DNA from: Spirometra erinaceieuropaei
Lineage: Eukaryota > Platyhelminthes > Cestoda > Diphyllobothriidea > Diphyllobothriidae
Direction: 5' to 3'
Assembly: GCA_902702965.1 (NCBI GenBank)
Contig: CACRXP010000047.1
Coordinates: 1,840,716-1,904,715 of the forward strand
DNA: 64,000 nt
This document shows, in pieces, positions 1 to 11,734 of this stretch. How positions within the stretch are numbered: the first letter of the stretch is position 1; every line of letters begins with the position of its first letter. A model generated the notes under the pieces. It was not told where the DNA came from. It worked only from the letters and a program-made list of their open reading frames with translations, and ran no database searches. Position numbers and translations under genes: made by a program.

Positions 1-24
1 ACTACTACTACTACTACTACTACA

Positions 25-55
<31 letters not shown>

Positions 56-62
56 ATAATAA

Positions 63-104
<42 letters not shown>

Positions 105-125
105 TACTACTACTACTACTACTAA

Positions 126-180
<55 letters not shown>
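1..180. repeat. (CTA/ACT)n microsatellite
   Basis: The window opens inside a trinucleotide ACT/CTA array. It is interrupted by a few AAT and CTT variant units and one CAA, and ends abruptly at about 180. Its left edge is the window edge, so the full length is unknown. Confidence 0.97.
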
Positions 181-501
181 GAAAGGTCTTCCTATCTAGT
201 TTGCACATGGTGCATAATTTATGGTTGTCTATGGAACCACTGCACTAACCGATGTTTTAGTATCTCAACCGACGTCACTCGTGCGCTAATTAATAGTCAA
301 CCTCACTTCGAAAACGGGCATAACACCCTGAGCTGCTCAGGCGAACCGGACGTGCCTACGGTTAAAAATGACAGTAGAACATGTATATACTTTCCAAAAT
401 GCTATCCTCGGGTCCTCCTGATAGACTAAAGGGATAATTATTGTGGTGCCTAGACGGGCATTTGGTAAACCGATGACAGGCCAATCGAAGTAGGCAGGCT
501 G
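181..501. other. Unannotated sequence
   Basis: AT-rich sequence between the microsatellite and the first MITE. Only short ORFs that look like chance. I see no recognisable motif. Confidence 0.4.
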
Positions 502-1484
502 TACAGTAGGTGGGCTAACATGAAATGTCAACCAAAGTTCCGAAATACGTTTTCGTTTGGAGCGTAATTAAGTAGGTTTGCAAAACTAAACATCATTAAG
601 CGTAATCCTATAATAATTCAGTTACCTCAGGATTCCGGCTGTCGAATAAACTTCCTTCCGGCTACATGCAAAAACCACACTGTAAAAAATGACTACTTAA
701 GTAGCATGAATTCTTCGCATTGATTGTCGATGCCCTTAAAAGTTCAATTATATTTCATGAAAAACATGCACAAAAAATATTCATTCTTTTGCCCATTCGG
801 TAGATAATTACGTTTTCTAATTTTTCACTCGAAGTAAGGGTATAATTCGGTTTTAAAAAAGTTTCTGGTAGTGAGCTTTTTTAATACCGTAAAATGGCAG
901 TTCGCAAAACGTGATGTCTCTGCATTTACCAATGTGACTCGTTAATTTAACAATATGGCTCAAATTTACTGCCAGTTTTTGTGAAACCCATATGGTCTTC
1001 CCTTAATACCGTAGAGAAATGCATGGTTTTCCGTACGCAGAAAACATACGGCTTGTACTTCGGAAACCCTGAATCCAAGTGTAACGGCAGGTCGTGTTCA
1101 AAATTATTCGTGAATTGGAAAAGTTTTTGAAAACAGAATCATACTCTTCCTTTAAGTTTAAAATTGGAAGAAGATGTCATTTTTTACCGAATGAGCAAAA
1201 GAATAAATATTTCTATGCATGTGTTCGATGAAATATAACTGGATTTTAATGGCATCGAAAATAAGTGAGAAAAACGCATGCTACTCAAGTAGTCATTTCT
1301 ACAGAGTAGTTTTTGCATGCAGCCGGAAGGAGGTTCGTTCGACAACCGGAATCCTGAGGTAACCGAATTAATATGGAATTACTCTGCGTGATGGTTAATT
1401 TTACAACCCTACTTAATTAATCTTTTCGAAACGAAAACGAATTTCGGAATTTCGGTTGACATTTCATGAGTTGGCCCACCTGTA
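502..1484. mobile_element. Long-TIR MITE, subfamily A, copy 1
   Basis: The left end reads TA-CAGTAGGTGGGCTAAC and the right end reads GGCCCACCTG-TA. The two halves are diverged reverse complements of each other over about 370-400 bp (roughly 502-870 and 1105-1484), with a central non-palindromic part of about 230 bp. CAGT-type ends beside TA match Tc1/mariner target preference. No transposase ORF is inside, so the copy is non-autonomous. Each arm carries a region related to the 12-bp palindrome CTACTTAAGTAG. The same element recurs at 8.6, 10.6, 16.6, 19.8, 39.5, 45.2 and 48.5 kb. Confidence 0.85.
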
Positions 1485-1545
1485 AAATAAGCCAGTGAAA
1501 CAGCCAGTGCAGCAGGTGGTGAAGTTTAAATTTAATGGTGCATTT

Positions 1546-1830
1546 TGGTCACACTTTTGTTGCGGTGAGCGCGAACGGTGCAGAGTTACGGCCTATGGCG
1601 AAACGACGACGCGGCCACGCGTCGTGCAGGAGACCAACCCGCCGTGCCATGTTAATTCAGTCGAGTAACCTGCGCTGCGGTATCGAGCACGCGTGATGCC
1701 GTCGCTCGCACGTGCGGCGGATCGAATTTCCGATATTTTTTCACATGGGGTTCTCGCGCACGAACCGGCCAATTAACGCCCACGACGCAATAGGCCGGAA
1801 GCTTGTAAAATGCCCGCCACAATTCGGCGC
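1546..1830. other. GC- and CpG-rich island, unassigned
   Basis: This block is clearly richer in G, C and CpG than the flanking sequence and contains runs such as CGACGACGCGGCCACGCG. A 121-codon minus-strand ORF (1652-2017) spans it. I recognise no domain in that ORF. It could be part of an unrecognised repeat or a promoter-like CpG cluster. Nothing decides between these. Confidence 0.3.
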
Positions 1831-3110
1831 ACGATAGGTCGGAATATTCCAGAGCGCTCAGGGGACCAAATAAATGACGCAAGTTTGGATAAAAGAAAGT
1901 AAGTCCGTGTTCGAATTCTGCTAGCAAAGCGCTTGTTTCCTGAACAGGCTCTCTGTCCCACCTACTTGTCGGGTCATAACGGTTTCTTCTTGAGGGCCCG
2001 AGCTCCATCAAAACCAATAAGTAGTTGAAAGGAAGAGGGACGAAAATAACTGACCGTTGTAGATGCAGTTTTTTCTGTTGTAAACGTCTCCTTTCTTTCC
2101 ATCCCCTTACTGGTTATCTTGTTCGCCGTCTCTTTCTCCCTTATACCAACTATGTCGTTCTTTTTCTTTCTCGTTGGTGAAGAGCCTAGTTCTTGCACAG
2201 AGGGCAAATAGATAGGTTTTAAGCATGATTCTGGCAACTGTGCGTTTGACAGTTAATTTTACAACTATTATTTCTTCCAGGCGGTGAGTGATTTGCCATT
2301 TGGTTAGTTGAAACCGTCTTGCACAAAACAGGCCTAACCATATGTCAACAGGCGGAGCAACCTTGTTTATTTGCCTGTGGATGTCTGCCGTTGCGGCGCG
2401 AAATGATGCTGTTTTGTTTAGTCCACTTATGCGAAAAAAGCCTAGACAGGGCGGCGGGGAGTCTCGTCATTCCAGTATTCAAACTTCTTGGCGCGATGTG
2501 TATGCATAAACGACCAGGCCATAGAGGCGCCCAGCCTCTCGCCAATCCAGCAGCGACAAAATCAACCCATGCTTAGGGGTAGGACGGGCCAGTTGGCCAC
2601 GCTCACGTCAAAGGCACTTTATTACATTTGACTGATACACATGCTCATTAGATCCGTCTTCAGTAACTATCCTTGAACGGTGTCACTTGATGAGACATGA
2701 AGACTGGCGCTTATGAACCCACTTAATTTTCCAGGAAATATTTCACGATGAATGGGTATCACGAAGACTACCTCTCCAGAATGTGCACAACGAAATATGT
2801 ATTTTTTTCTAAAAAATGTTTGAGGGAGACGCCTTGAAATGTACAGTCCGGTCAGCTGATGCCACACTGTCAGGCATTCGGCCGGATAGGAGGGGGGTGG
2901 GGGTTCATGCAAAGAACTGTGAACTGGACATGTCAGCGCCTCGTGAAAGAACAGAAGAGACAGCGTTTCTCTGGAATGGTTTTCTTTGACATGAAATCAG
3001 GAAAGGAGGCGTTTTAATGGTTGATCGGTGGTGACTTCCTTTCCGACGTGGAGATTACCTTCTGTCTATTGTATAGAATGCAAGATGTTAACATCAGAAG
3101 GCGAACAACC
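1831..3110. other. Unannotated sequence
   Basis: No recognisable gene. An 85-codon plus-strand ORF at 2319-2576 is overlapped by a 66-codon minus-strand ORF. Neither resembles a family I know, and the open frames on both strands suggest chance. Confidence 0.35.
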
Positions 3111-3119
3111 AGTGGAAAG

Positions 3120-4185
3120 ACGATTTGACATATGAAGAAACAGCAAAGTACCAAAGACGAAGAACAAAGACTTCCTTGATGTCTTAGTCTGCCTGAAAGG
3201 TTGTGACTGTCCGAAATTGGTATGTTCTAAGAACAACCACTCAATCCGTCACAAACACAATTGTGTAAGGACGCCGTAACGCCGTGATAGGTCGCATTGT
3301 AAGAAACAAGAATAGAAGGTTCTCAAATCGTAATAGCTCCGACAGCTGTTCGGAAAGGAAGGGTCGCCCGCGCAACTTTGCGAGCAGCTGCATTCACAGA
3401 TGAAACGACCAATCAGGCCTCACCAGTCCCAAACTTTGATGGCCGTTCTCCATGTCAAGAACATATCGGACGGCGTCAGCCGCCTTTCCACTCCCCTTGA
3501 AGTTGAAGTTGCACGCAGACCATAGGTGGCTATCAGGCGCAAGATAATCGGGCGGACAGATTCATCGCCTCCGGCAGGAAACAACTGGAGTTGTTTGCCG
3601 TATCTGGTGTAGTTGTGCGCTCATTATCTATGTTTGGGAAACTTTAAAACTACAGTGGACGCGCATGGCAGAGCACGCAGCAGCAGTGATGAAGAACCAC
3701 GTCAGCTCCCAGACTGCGGCTCGTTTTATGGGGCCCGTATGCGCATTCAAGCTAAGCGGAGTCAAAATTCTTGCAAGATGTGACAACGGCGTGCGCCGCG
3801 AACTGTTTGAGTCGTGGCTCTTCGTACTGCAGTCCTTTAACAAGCTCAACGACCTTATCCCGCCATATTTGGCACTGTGACTTCACGTGGGCAGGTTAAT
3901 TGGCTACTCGGAGCAAAAGAGGGCATATACCGCCTCTTGTGACAGTATCAGGGAGCTAATTCCCCGACAAATTATCAAACGATTACTTAACTTCAGTGAC
4001 GAAGATGTGGCAACTAATGACTTGGATGCGACTTGCAAAGGACTACTTCGACAATTAGGACCAGCGGTGGGAACCCGGGGGCTGCTGATTAAGGTAGGTG
4101 CGCGATGGTATGGCAGCCACAGCCTGTAAATACTGCGTCCCTTGTGCGCCCCTCACGCTTATCTGCAACCACCTCTGATGATTAA
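3120..4185 (+). pseudogene. Penelope-like retroelement, C-terminal fragment with GIY-YIG-type endonuclease (decayed)
   Basis: Reading through frameshifts, the sequence shows the order expected for the end of a Penelope-like polyprotein. FLDVLV (about 3170) marks the end of the reverse transcriptase. HVKNISDGVSRL (about 3455) begins the linker. TTGVVCRIWCSC then YVWET (about 3580-3645) matches the modified GIY-YIG start. TRMAEHAAAV and ELFESWLFVLQSFNKLNDL (to about 3865) match the family's endonuclease core. PLEs reverse-transcribe at nicked DNA using this endonuclease. Stops and frameshifts break the frame at least at 3520-3590 and at the TGA at 3878; an open stretch continues to 4129. The 5' two thirds, including the RT catalytic box, are absent, typical of 5' truncation. 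The family comparison is from memory of PLE proteins; no search was run. Confidence 0.75.
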
Positions 4186-5261
4186 TTCGAGTAGGAACGC
4201 CGAAAAGCCAGACTAATATAATGCCTGTTTTAATGATACCATCTCCTCAAACGAGTGGATCTGTTGCAAAGTCAACTGATTGCGACCTTGAACACAGGTA
4301 TTTTTTAGCACCATCAAAAGTGTGAGTTCTACAGTGTAGTCGGTTGAAGAAAAATGCTTCAGCACCCACCTCTTGTCTGGCAATTCATGCATTTTCGGTA
4401 CGCTGCTTTGACCTATTTTGGGTCCGGCAGTGAAAAAAGTGAGGCAACAGGAGGTCCTCCGCATGGCTCTTCCGATTTGACATTTACTTGCCACCGAGAG
4501 TGGCTGAGCCCACTTGATCTAATAGACAGTGCGCAGTGACTGGGGTAATAATGCCATATACGGAGGGGGGGGGGGAGGGGAATAGTGGTCGGACGCGTTG
4601 CCTCACTCTGAACCGGCTTGTTCGTAATTTGATCGTCCAGTAGGAAATCAAGGGAAATCCTGTATACCCTTGAAAAAACGGCACCCACTGACAGAACTAA
4701 ATCACTGAGCGTCAGTAGTCTAAATACGGTTTCAGGGATGTTTTTTGGGTTGGTACCATAGCAAAGAGGAAGGTTTTAATGAGAGTTATCACTGTAGATG
4801 CATTTACTTGTGTGAATACGTATCTGGAAATGACGGAATCAGTGCTTAAGCCGCCAATGGCTTGCAAGCAGGTCATCCATAATGTAAGTCAGTAAGTCGG
4901 GATTCCAAAGTTCAGTCAGTTAGGTACCAGGATGAGGGATGATCCGTCATTTCTATTCACCTGAAAAGCATTGTTGTTGTTGACATTTTGGTGCAAAATA
5001 AGGTCAATGAATAAAATTAATTAATTGTCCATCTTAAATGACAGACAGGGCCTAGTTCCCACTAAAATAGCTTTCCCTACTCTCACCAAAAACAAAAAAG
5101 ACGCATGCGTGAATTTTACCGGGTGAAATACGTTACATTTATCTAGTATTGAGGACATTCGACATTCCAATCCGTCTTATGCGACCCGTATTCTGGTCAC
5201 AGCACCCATTAATTGCCTTCCATCTCTAGTTTCCAAACGTTTTGAATGAGCGAGTTCCCTG
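4186..5261. other. Unannotated sequence with a poly-G tract
   Basis: No gene recognised. A G-rich run lies at about 4563-4580. Short ORFs on both strands between 4213 and 4688 overlap each other and look like chance. Confidence 0.4.
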
Positions 5262-6260
5262 TACAGTGAGTGACCGATCTCATGAAATGTTGGCTGAAAT
5301 TCTGAAATGCGTTTTCGATTAGGAAGGATTACTTGGTCGCGGTTGTAATACTGATTATCTTGTGGCATACTCTTATAACATTTTGGACTTGGCAGGATGT
5401 CAGCTTTTGAATAGGCTGCTTTTCAATCTCCTGTAGAAATCGTATTCGGTACAAAATGACTACTTAAGTAGCATGCATTTTTCCCATTGACTTTCGATGG
5501 TCTTGCAAATTCAAATATAACTTATAGAAACCATTAACAAAAACATGCTTTCGTTTAGTCAATCAATAGAGAATCACGTCTTCTTTATATTTTATACTTA
5601 AGGAAGGAGTATAATTAGGTTTTAAAAAAGTTTTCTAATTGCCGAAAAATTTGGAGCCTGATCATTTGTTGCATTAGCGCTTTGTAATTTCAATCTGCAA
5701 GGTGCATGCGTTCCGCGTAAAGAAAATCACATATTTTCTATGCCATTAAAGAGATATCATGCAGAGTTCATAAAATTTTGCAATGGATGCGGATCATGTT
5801 GTACATTTCATGAGGAGCAGTGGTAAACGGCCAGGTACGATGCTATGTAAATGGACATTTCGCGGTCTTAAAAAGACTCATAATTAGAAATTTTTTTTAA
5901 AACCTAATTATACTCCTTCCCTAAGTATAAAATATAATGAAGACGTGATTCTCTATTGACTGCCTAAAAGAAAGCATGTTTTTGTTGATGGTTTCTATTA
6001 AATATATTTGAATTTCCAAGACCATCGAAAATCAATGGGAAAAATGCATGCCACTTAAGTAGTCATTTTTTACCGAGCACGCTTTCTACAGGAGATTAAA
6101 AAGAAGTGCATTTGAAAGCTGACATCCTGCCAAGTCCGAAATGTCATAAGAGTATGCCACAATGTAAACAGTATTACAACCGCGACCAAGTAATCCTTCC
6201 TAATCGAAAACGCATTTCAGAATTTCAGCCAACATTTCATGAGATAGGTCACTCACTGTA
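5262..6260. mobile_element. Long-TIR MITE, subfamily B, copy 1
   Basis: Ends are TA-CAGTGAGTGACCGATCTC and GAGATAGGTCACTCACTG-TA. The inner arms are close reverse complements: the CTACTTAAGTAG motif region, ATTCTCTATTGACTG and TATACTTAAGGAAGGAG-like blocks occur on both sides. The terminal ~30 bp differs consistently from subfamily A (GAGTGACCGATCTC instead of GGTGGGCTAACTC), while the inner arms are related. No transposase is encoded. A degenerate relative lies at 53.35-53.76 kb. Confidence 0.85.
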
Positions 6261-8616
6261 TATCACAAGGAGGGCCGCTAGAATTCCAATTACAGAGACC
6301 CACCATAGTCTTCTTTTGCTGTAGTTTTACGCAAATACTATGGACTGTTTTAATTAAAAAAGCAAAACAAAACTATTTGAAGTATTTCTAGAACTGTGCT
6401 CTTCAGAAAAGCAGTTCATTGGTCAGCTGAACTGGTTTGCGAAATGAAACATACTTCTCAGATTATAAATCGCGCGTGAAAATATGCCGGTCTTTTCTCG
6501 CGAAATTCATACAGATTTTGCCAATGACTCAGCAAACTTTTAAACTAAGATGCCGGCATCGCCTACGCACGCAGATGATATTCCTTAAAGTGTTTTGCTC
6601 TCAGGCCAACTTGCTTTGGTGCGACTGCTAATGAGAAACATTTGCTTCGCACCTGTGGAGATGCCAAGCCAAACAAACAGGATGTTTTTTGCATTAAAAC
6701 CTATCTGCCGGCAACCTATCCGCAAATGAAGCCATAAAAGATGGCACTAGATTGATAGCGCCAAGGATAGCATGTGCTGTGAATCACAAGTTTTCAGTTT
6801 GTTAGGATGCTCCAGTGGAATTCTTAAATACAAGGAGATACCCGAAAACGGGGATTATTTATTTTGTTTTTTATTCAACTTAACATCTTGTAGGCATTAT
6901 TTCCCTTCAGAATGCCATCCAGTAGATGATATGCATACATTCAGCTGCGTTTCCTACTGTTTGAAACACTTTATATTCTCCCGAAGCACTGCTCTTATGC
7001 GCCTCCACCGACTTTTTTTCTTAATCTCTTTTTCGTTCTGGAAACGAGTTCCCTTTAGGTTTTTCTTGTTTCTTGGGAATAGGAAGAAGTTGCGGGTGAT
7101 TAGGTAAGACCAGTAAGAGGGGTGAGAAACCGCTGTCATGCCGTTTTCCCCCAAAACTGGCTGATCCTTAATGCTGTGGGAGCAGGCACGCTGGTGGATC
7201 AACCAGTCCCCCGATCGTCACAATGCAAGTCGCTTTTTCTCACTGCCCCACACAATCACGTCAGCACTCGCAGATGCTAATGTTGACTCAATGTGGCGCC
7301 TTGAGAAACAAATTCAAAGTGAGAGACTCCTTTGGTTTCGAAAAAAACTAAACCATTGTGTACAGGAAACAGACTTTAACGTTGGTGCGTTGCTCCTCGG
7401 AGTTTGTCATCGCAAAATCGCCGAGAGCGGCGGAGGCGCGTTTAGCAAGACAATCACTCTGTCAGCTGGAATGGTCCCCCATGAACGCTGCTCGGACAAC
7501 TAGGAAGGTAGAGTGTCTGGTAAATGCTCCTTGCGGAAGAGGGCAGTATTAGCAACAACGCACTTGCCTGCCGAAAATATTTCTCATTGCCATTGGATAC
7601 CCCCTCGCATGTGTGTAAGCAATCTTATTTCGAGACCGACTGTGCCTGGAAATTCATAGACATCTGTCTTCTAGCTCTAATTTTGTTGATACGTTTCTAG
7701 CTTTCGCTGTCATAACATCATTCGTGTTCGCCATCAACGGGTTTGACATATTGTGGGCATCTGCCATTCACAAGACGTTTATGTCTGTTACAGGCATATG
7801 AACATAACCTTTCACATGGTGCCTTATTTCAGTGTCGGTTTCCTGAAAATTGTTCACAACCCATTATATGAAATTGTCAGGATGAGTGCGTCCAAATTAG
7901 TTACCGAATTTAAGGGTCAGAAGACCTTCAAAATCATTAAACGAATAAACTTCCTCGAAAAATCGCCGTTTCGTAAGATATTGAACTTATAAACTTGGGG
8001 TAACTGTAGGCGAAGATTTCTCGAACATATTGTTGAATGAGTAAATTTATGTAGCAATGAATGGTAGTCAGGTACGTCCGATACATAAATGTTCGTTTGA
8101 TGAGTGAAAGAGCAAATGAAAAGTAAATTTACACTACCACGTCGGGTTTATAGGTAGATTTCGGAGAATTGAGCAAATATAATTCATTTCTTATGCTCAA
8201 TCTACGATGGATGGCATTTGTTTTGGAAGTTTTTCGAATTTTCGGAGTATTGTCGCTTACATGTGGCGTATCTAGATGATTGTGCATTAAAACACACTTA
8301 TTTCACTTGTAATTATGGTTTCCGAAATGCATGCAACTTTTTATCTGGAGCCAAATCATATTGCCATACGTGTTTGTACTGCAAGACATCTTGATTCTCA
8401 TAGAAGGTGCGTAGCTGTGCATGTATATGCACGTTTTTGGTCATCCGTGGTGGTGTTGAGGGTGGGTTGCCGTACTACTTAGGCAATTGTTCTTAGTAGT
8501 AGTGCTCAAGTTTGAATTGTCCAAACACCTGCTTGCTTTTGTCTGCTAATTTCGGAAGTTCGATAGGTCTTAAGGTGGAGTTGCTGGGCGTCCCTTCTCG
8601 GGAATACGGTTGAAGT
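6261..8616. other. Unannotated sequence
   Basis: No recognisable repeat or gene. The longest open frames are 111 codons (6772-7107) and 110 codons (7171-7503) on the plus strand. Their products show no motif I recognise. A moderately GC-rich patch lies at about 7150-7510. Confidence 0.35.
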
Positions 8617-10020
8617 TACAGCAGATGGGCCACCTCATGAAGTGTCATCCAAAATTCGGAAATGCGTTTTTGTTACGAAAAGATTGGTTAAGTAGGGTTG
8701 CAAAACTAATCATCGCGCAACATAAGTCTATAATAATTTAGTTACCTCAGGATGCTGACTTTCGCAAGAACTTTTCGGCTGCATGCAAAAAATGGCTACT
8801 TAAGTAGCGTGCGTTTTTCTCATTGATTTTCAATGCTCTTAAAAATGCAATTATATTTCACGGAAAACATGAATAAAAATATTCATTCTTTCGCTCATTC
8901 GTTAGAAAATTACGTCGTCTCCGAATTTTATACTCGAAGGAAGGGTAAAACTCAGTTCTCAAAAACTTCCAATTCCCGGACAACTTCGAACCTGACCTGC
9001 CGTTACACTTGCATTCCCTGTTTCCAAGCCACAAGCGGTATATTTTCCGCGTACAGAAAACCATACATTCGTTTACGGTATTAAGAGGAGACCATATGGT
9101 GTTTATAAAATTCAGCAGTGAATTTAAGTCATACTGTGAGCTTTACAATCCAAAGAATAGTATAACTAAGAAAGACAAGGGAGACCGGAACGGCCATTTC
9201 TGGCTTATTAGCCGTCGTCAGCCAGTCATACCCATCCCCGAAATGTAGAACACCTGGGGCTCGAACTCGCGGCCTGTTAGTTAGAAGTTCACGCCTTTAA
9301 CCACTGCGCCACGGGCCCGTTGTCCTGTCGGTTTCGATCGACAATATAAAGTAGTAGGAGATGCGTACCGATCGTTCTTTCGTAGCTATGTCTGGCTGAC
9401 GGCGGCTAATAAGCCAGAACTGGCTATTCCAGCCTCCATTGCCTTTTTCGGTTATACCATTTTGCCTATATAATGCGCCGCCGTGCGGGTTCTAGATGGG
9501 CTCGAGAGAGAGCCCATAACGCACAAGGGAACGAGTGAGTTCCGTAGAAACGATCGGTGAGCTTTCCCTACCATCATTTTACAATCCACATTGGTAAACG
9601 CAGAGACATGACGTTTTATGAACGGTCATTTCAGGTTATTAGAATATCTAAAAATCATAAACTTCTTTAAAACCGACTTCTACCCTTCCTCTGGGTATAC
9701 AATTGGGAGAAGGCCTAATTTTCAAGCAAATGAGCAAAATAATGAACATTGATATGTATGTTTTCCATGAAATAAAGTTGAACTTTTAAGGGCATCGAAA
9801 ATCCATTAGGAAAATGCGTTCTTCCCTCGTGGTCGTTTTTACAGACTACGGTTCCTACATGCACCTTGAAAGAAATTCGTTCGAAAGCCGGCATCTTGAG
9901 GAAACTGAATTATTATAGCATTATGCCGCACGATGAGCAGTTTTACAACCTTATTTAATTGATCTTTTCTAAACGCGAAACCCATTTCGGTTGGTATTTC
10001 ATGAGTTGGCCCACTTACTG
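8617..10020. mobile_element. Long-TIR MITE, subfamily A, copy 2, split by a SINE insertion
   Basis: The left end is TA-CAGCAGATGGGCCACCTC at 8617 and the right end is GAGTTGGCCCACTTACTG at 10020. The MITE body is continuous from 8617 to 9152 and resumes at 9578, where the typical centre (TTGGTAAACGCAGAGACATG) continues. The intervening 425 bp is a composite SINE. Removing it restores a normal ~1 kb element, so the MITE is older than the SINE insertion. Confidence 0.85.
9153..9577 (-). mobile_element. tRNA-derived SINE (family A), head-to-head composite with 11-bp target duplication
   Basis: An exact 11-bp direct repeat, TTTACAATCCA, flanks the insert (9142-9152 and 9578-9588), as expected for retroposition. 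On the minus strand, box A-like GTGGCGCAGTGGTTA (reverse complement of about 9298-9312) and box B-like GAGTTCGAGCC (about 9257-9268) form a tRNA-like Pol III promoter. These are followed by the conserved tail GGCTAATAAGCCAGAAATGG. A plus-oriented copy of the tail lies at 9404-9470 without its tRNA part. The last ~105 bp (GGGCTCGAGAGAGAGCCC, then GATCGGTGAGC) is a further family module also seen at 37.8, 52.3 and 59.3 kb. Confidence 0.8.
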
Positions 10021-10022
10021 CA

Positions 10023-10618
10023 TATGTGAATCAAGGGAGCGATAATCAAGTTGGTACTATTTACTCTTCATTTACGTGGTTTGCCAAAAGATGTTTCATA
10101 TAAATCCAGAATATGAAGAAGTACTTAGACAGTGTTTCACGTTAACCATCTTTGAAATTCCATCATAGAAATTTTTTGTTGCATGAGAACATTTTGAAAT
10201 GTCATCAACGATATTTAGGATATGTCAACGCCCGCTGTGTATCTACATTTTTGCGACGCGTAGGCTACTCCACTATTTTTTTGAAAAACTGACCTCCTCG
10301 GAATGCTTAGCAACTTTTCGCTGAAAACAATTTCGTGTTAGACATTTTTTCATCTACTGTGCCATATTCCACACGCAGTAACACAAAATGAGCTCTAAGT
10401 CAGCTTGATGAAATGACAAACGTTTTCGGCAGACGACAGTTCGTCCGGCAGCCACAACGTACACGAAAGAAGTCATCAAGCAGGCATTTAACTAAACGCT
10501 GTCTATAACCTTGCAAGATGCAAATACTGACGGGTCTGCTGCATTTAGAATTTAAATAGAAAGCATAAGGCGCAGAAGAGGCAAATGTGCCAGTTTAAAC
10601 GCTAATAAATCTAGGGCA
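10023..10618. other. Unannotated sequence
   Basis: AT-rich sequence between two MITE copies. I see no gene or repeat. Confidence 0.4.
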
Positions 10619-11609
10619 TACAGAAGGTGGGCTAACTCGTAAAATGTCAACCGAACTTCGTTTTCGTTCCGAAAAGATTAATTAAGTAGGGTTGTAAAAC
10701 TAATCATTGTGCAGCATAATTCTATAACATTTCAGCAACCTCGAAATGTGAGCTTTCGAATTAATTTCTTTCCGGCCGCATGCAAAATCGACACCCTGTA
10801 AAAATGACTACTTATGTAGTACAAATTGTTCTAATTGATTTTTGCTGCCCTTAAAACATTAATTATAGTTCATGGAAAAGATAAATAAAAACATTTACTC
10901 TTCGACTTAGTTGGTAGAAAATAACGTCTCCTTCCAATTTTACACTTGACGAAGGTGTATAATTCGGTTTTAAAAAAGTTTATAATTCTGAGATTTTTTA
11001 ATACTGTGAAATGGCCGTTCATAAAACGTCGTGTCTCATCATTTACCATTCTGACTTGTAAAGTTAACAATATGACTCAAACCCACTGCTAACTTTTATG
11101 AACCCTGTATGGTCTCCTCTTATTACCTTACAGAAATGTATGGTTTTCCGTACGCGCAAATTATACGGTTTGTAGTTTTGAAACCCTGAATGCAAGTGCA
11201 ATGGAAAGTCGGGTTCAAAATTATTCGGAAATTGGAAAGGTTTTTGGAAAGCAAATTATACCCTTCCTTAGAGTAAAACATTGGAAGAAGACGTCACTTT
11301 TTACTGAATGAGCAATAGAATGCATATTTATATGCCTGCTTTCCATAAAATATCGTCGAACCTCTAAGGGCATCGGAAAGAAATGGGAAAAGTGCATGCT
11401 ACTTAAGCAGTAATTTTTTTGCGGAGTGTCGTTTTTGCATGCAGCTTGAAAGGAGTTCATTTGAAGGCTGACATTCCATGGTAACCGAATAATTGTAGAA
11501 TTATTTTTCCCGATGGTTAGTTTTACAACCCTACTGAATCAATTTTTTCGAAAAGAAAACGCATTTCGGAATTTCGGTTGGCATTTCATGAGTTAACCCA
11601 CCCACTGTA
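10619..11609. mobile_element. Long-TIR MITE, subfamily A, copy 3
   Basis: Runs from TA-CAGAAGGTGGGCTAACTC to AGTTAACCCACCCACTG-TA. Both arms contain the GGTATAATTCGGTTTT / reverse complement blocks. The central part has the same orientation as in the copy at 502 (ATGGTTTTCCGTACGC before AAACCCTGAATGCAAG). Confidence 0.87.
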
Positions 11610-11734
11610 ACTATTATCTGCAAAATTTAACGCGGGGGAGGAGAAAAAGAGAAATGTACAATATAAGAGTGATTTTGAATTTGCAAAAAACAACCATATG
11701 CTTTTCTATGTTAAGTTTATCTTCGGGAAAGTGA

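Noticed and set aside
3628..3849. 73-codon minus-strand ORF
   Set aside because: Antisense to the Penelope-like fragment, whose plus-strand reading matches family motifs.
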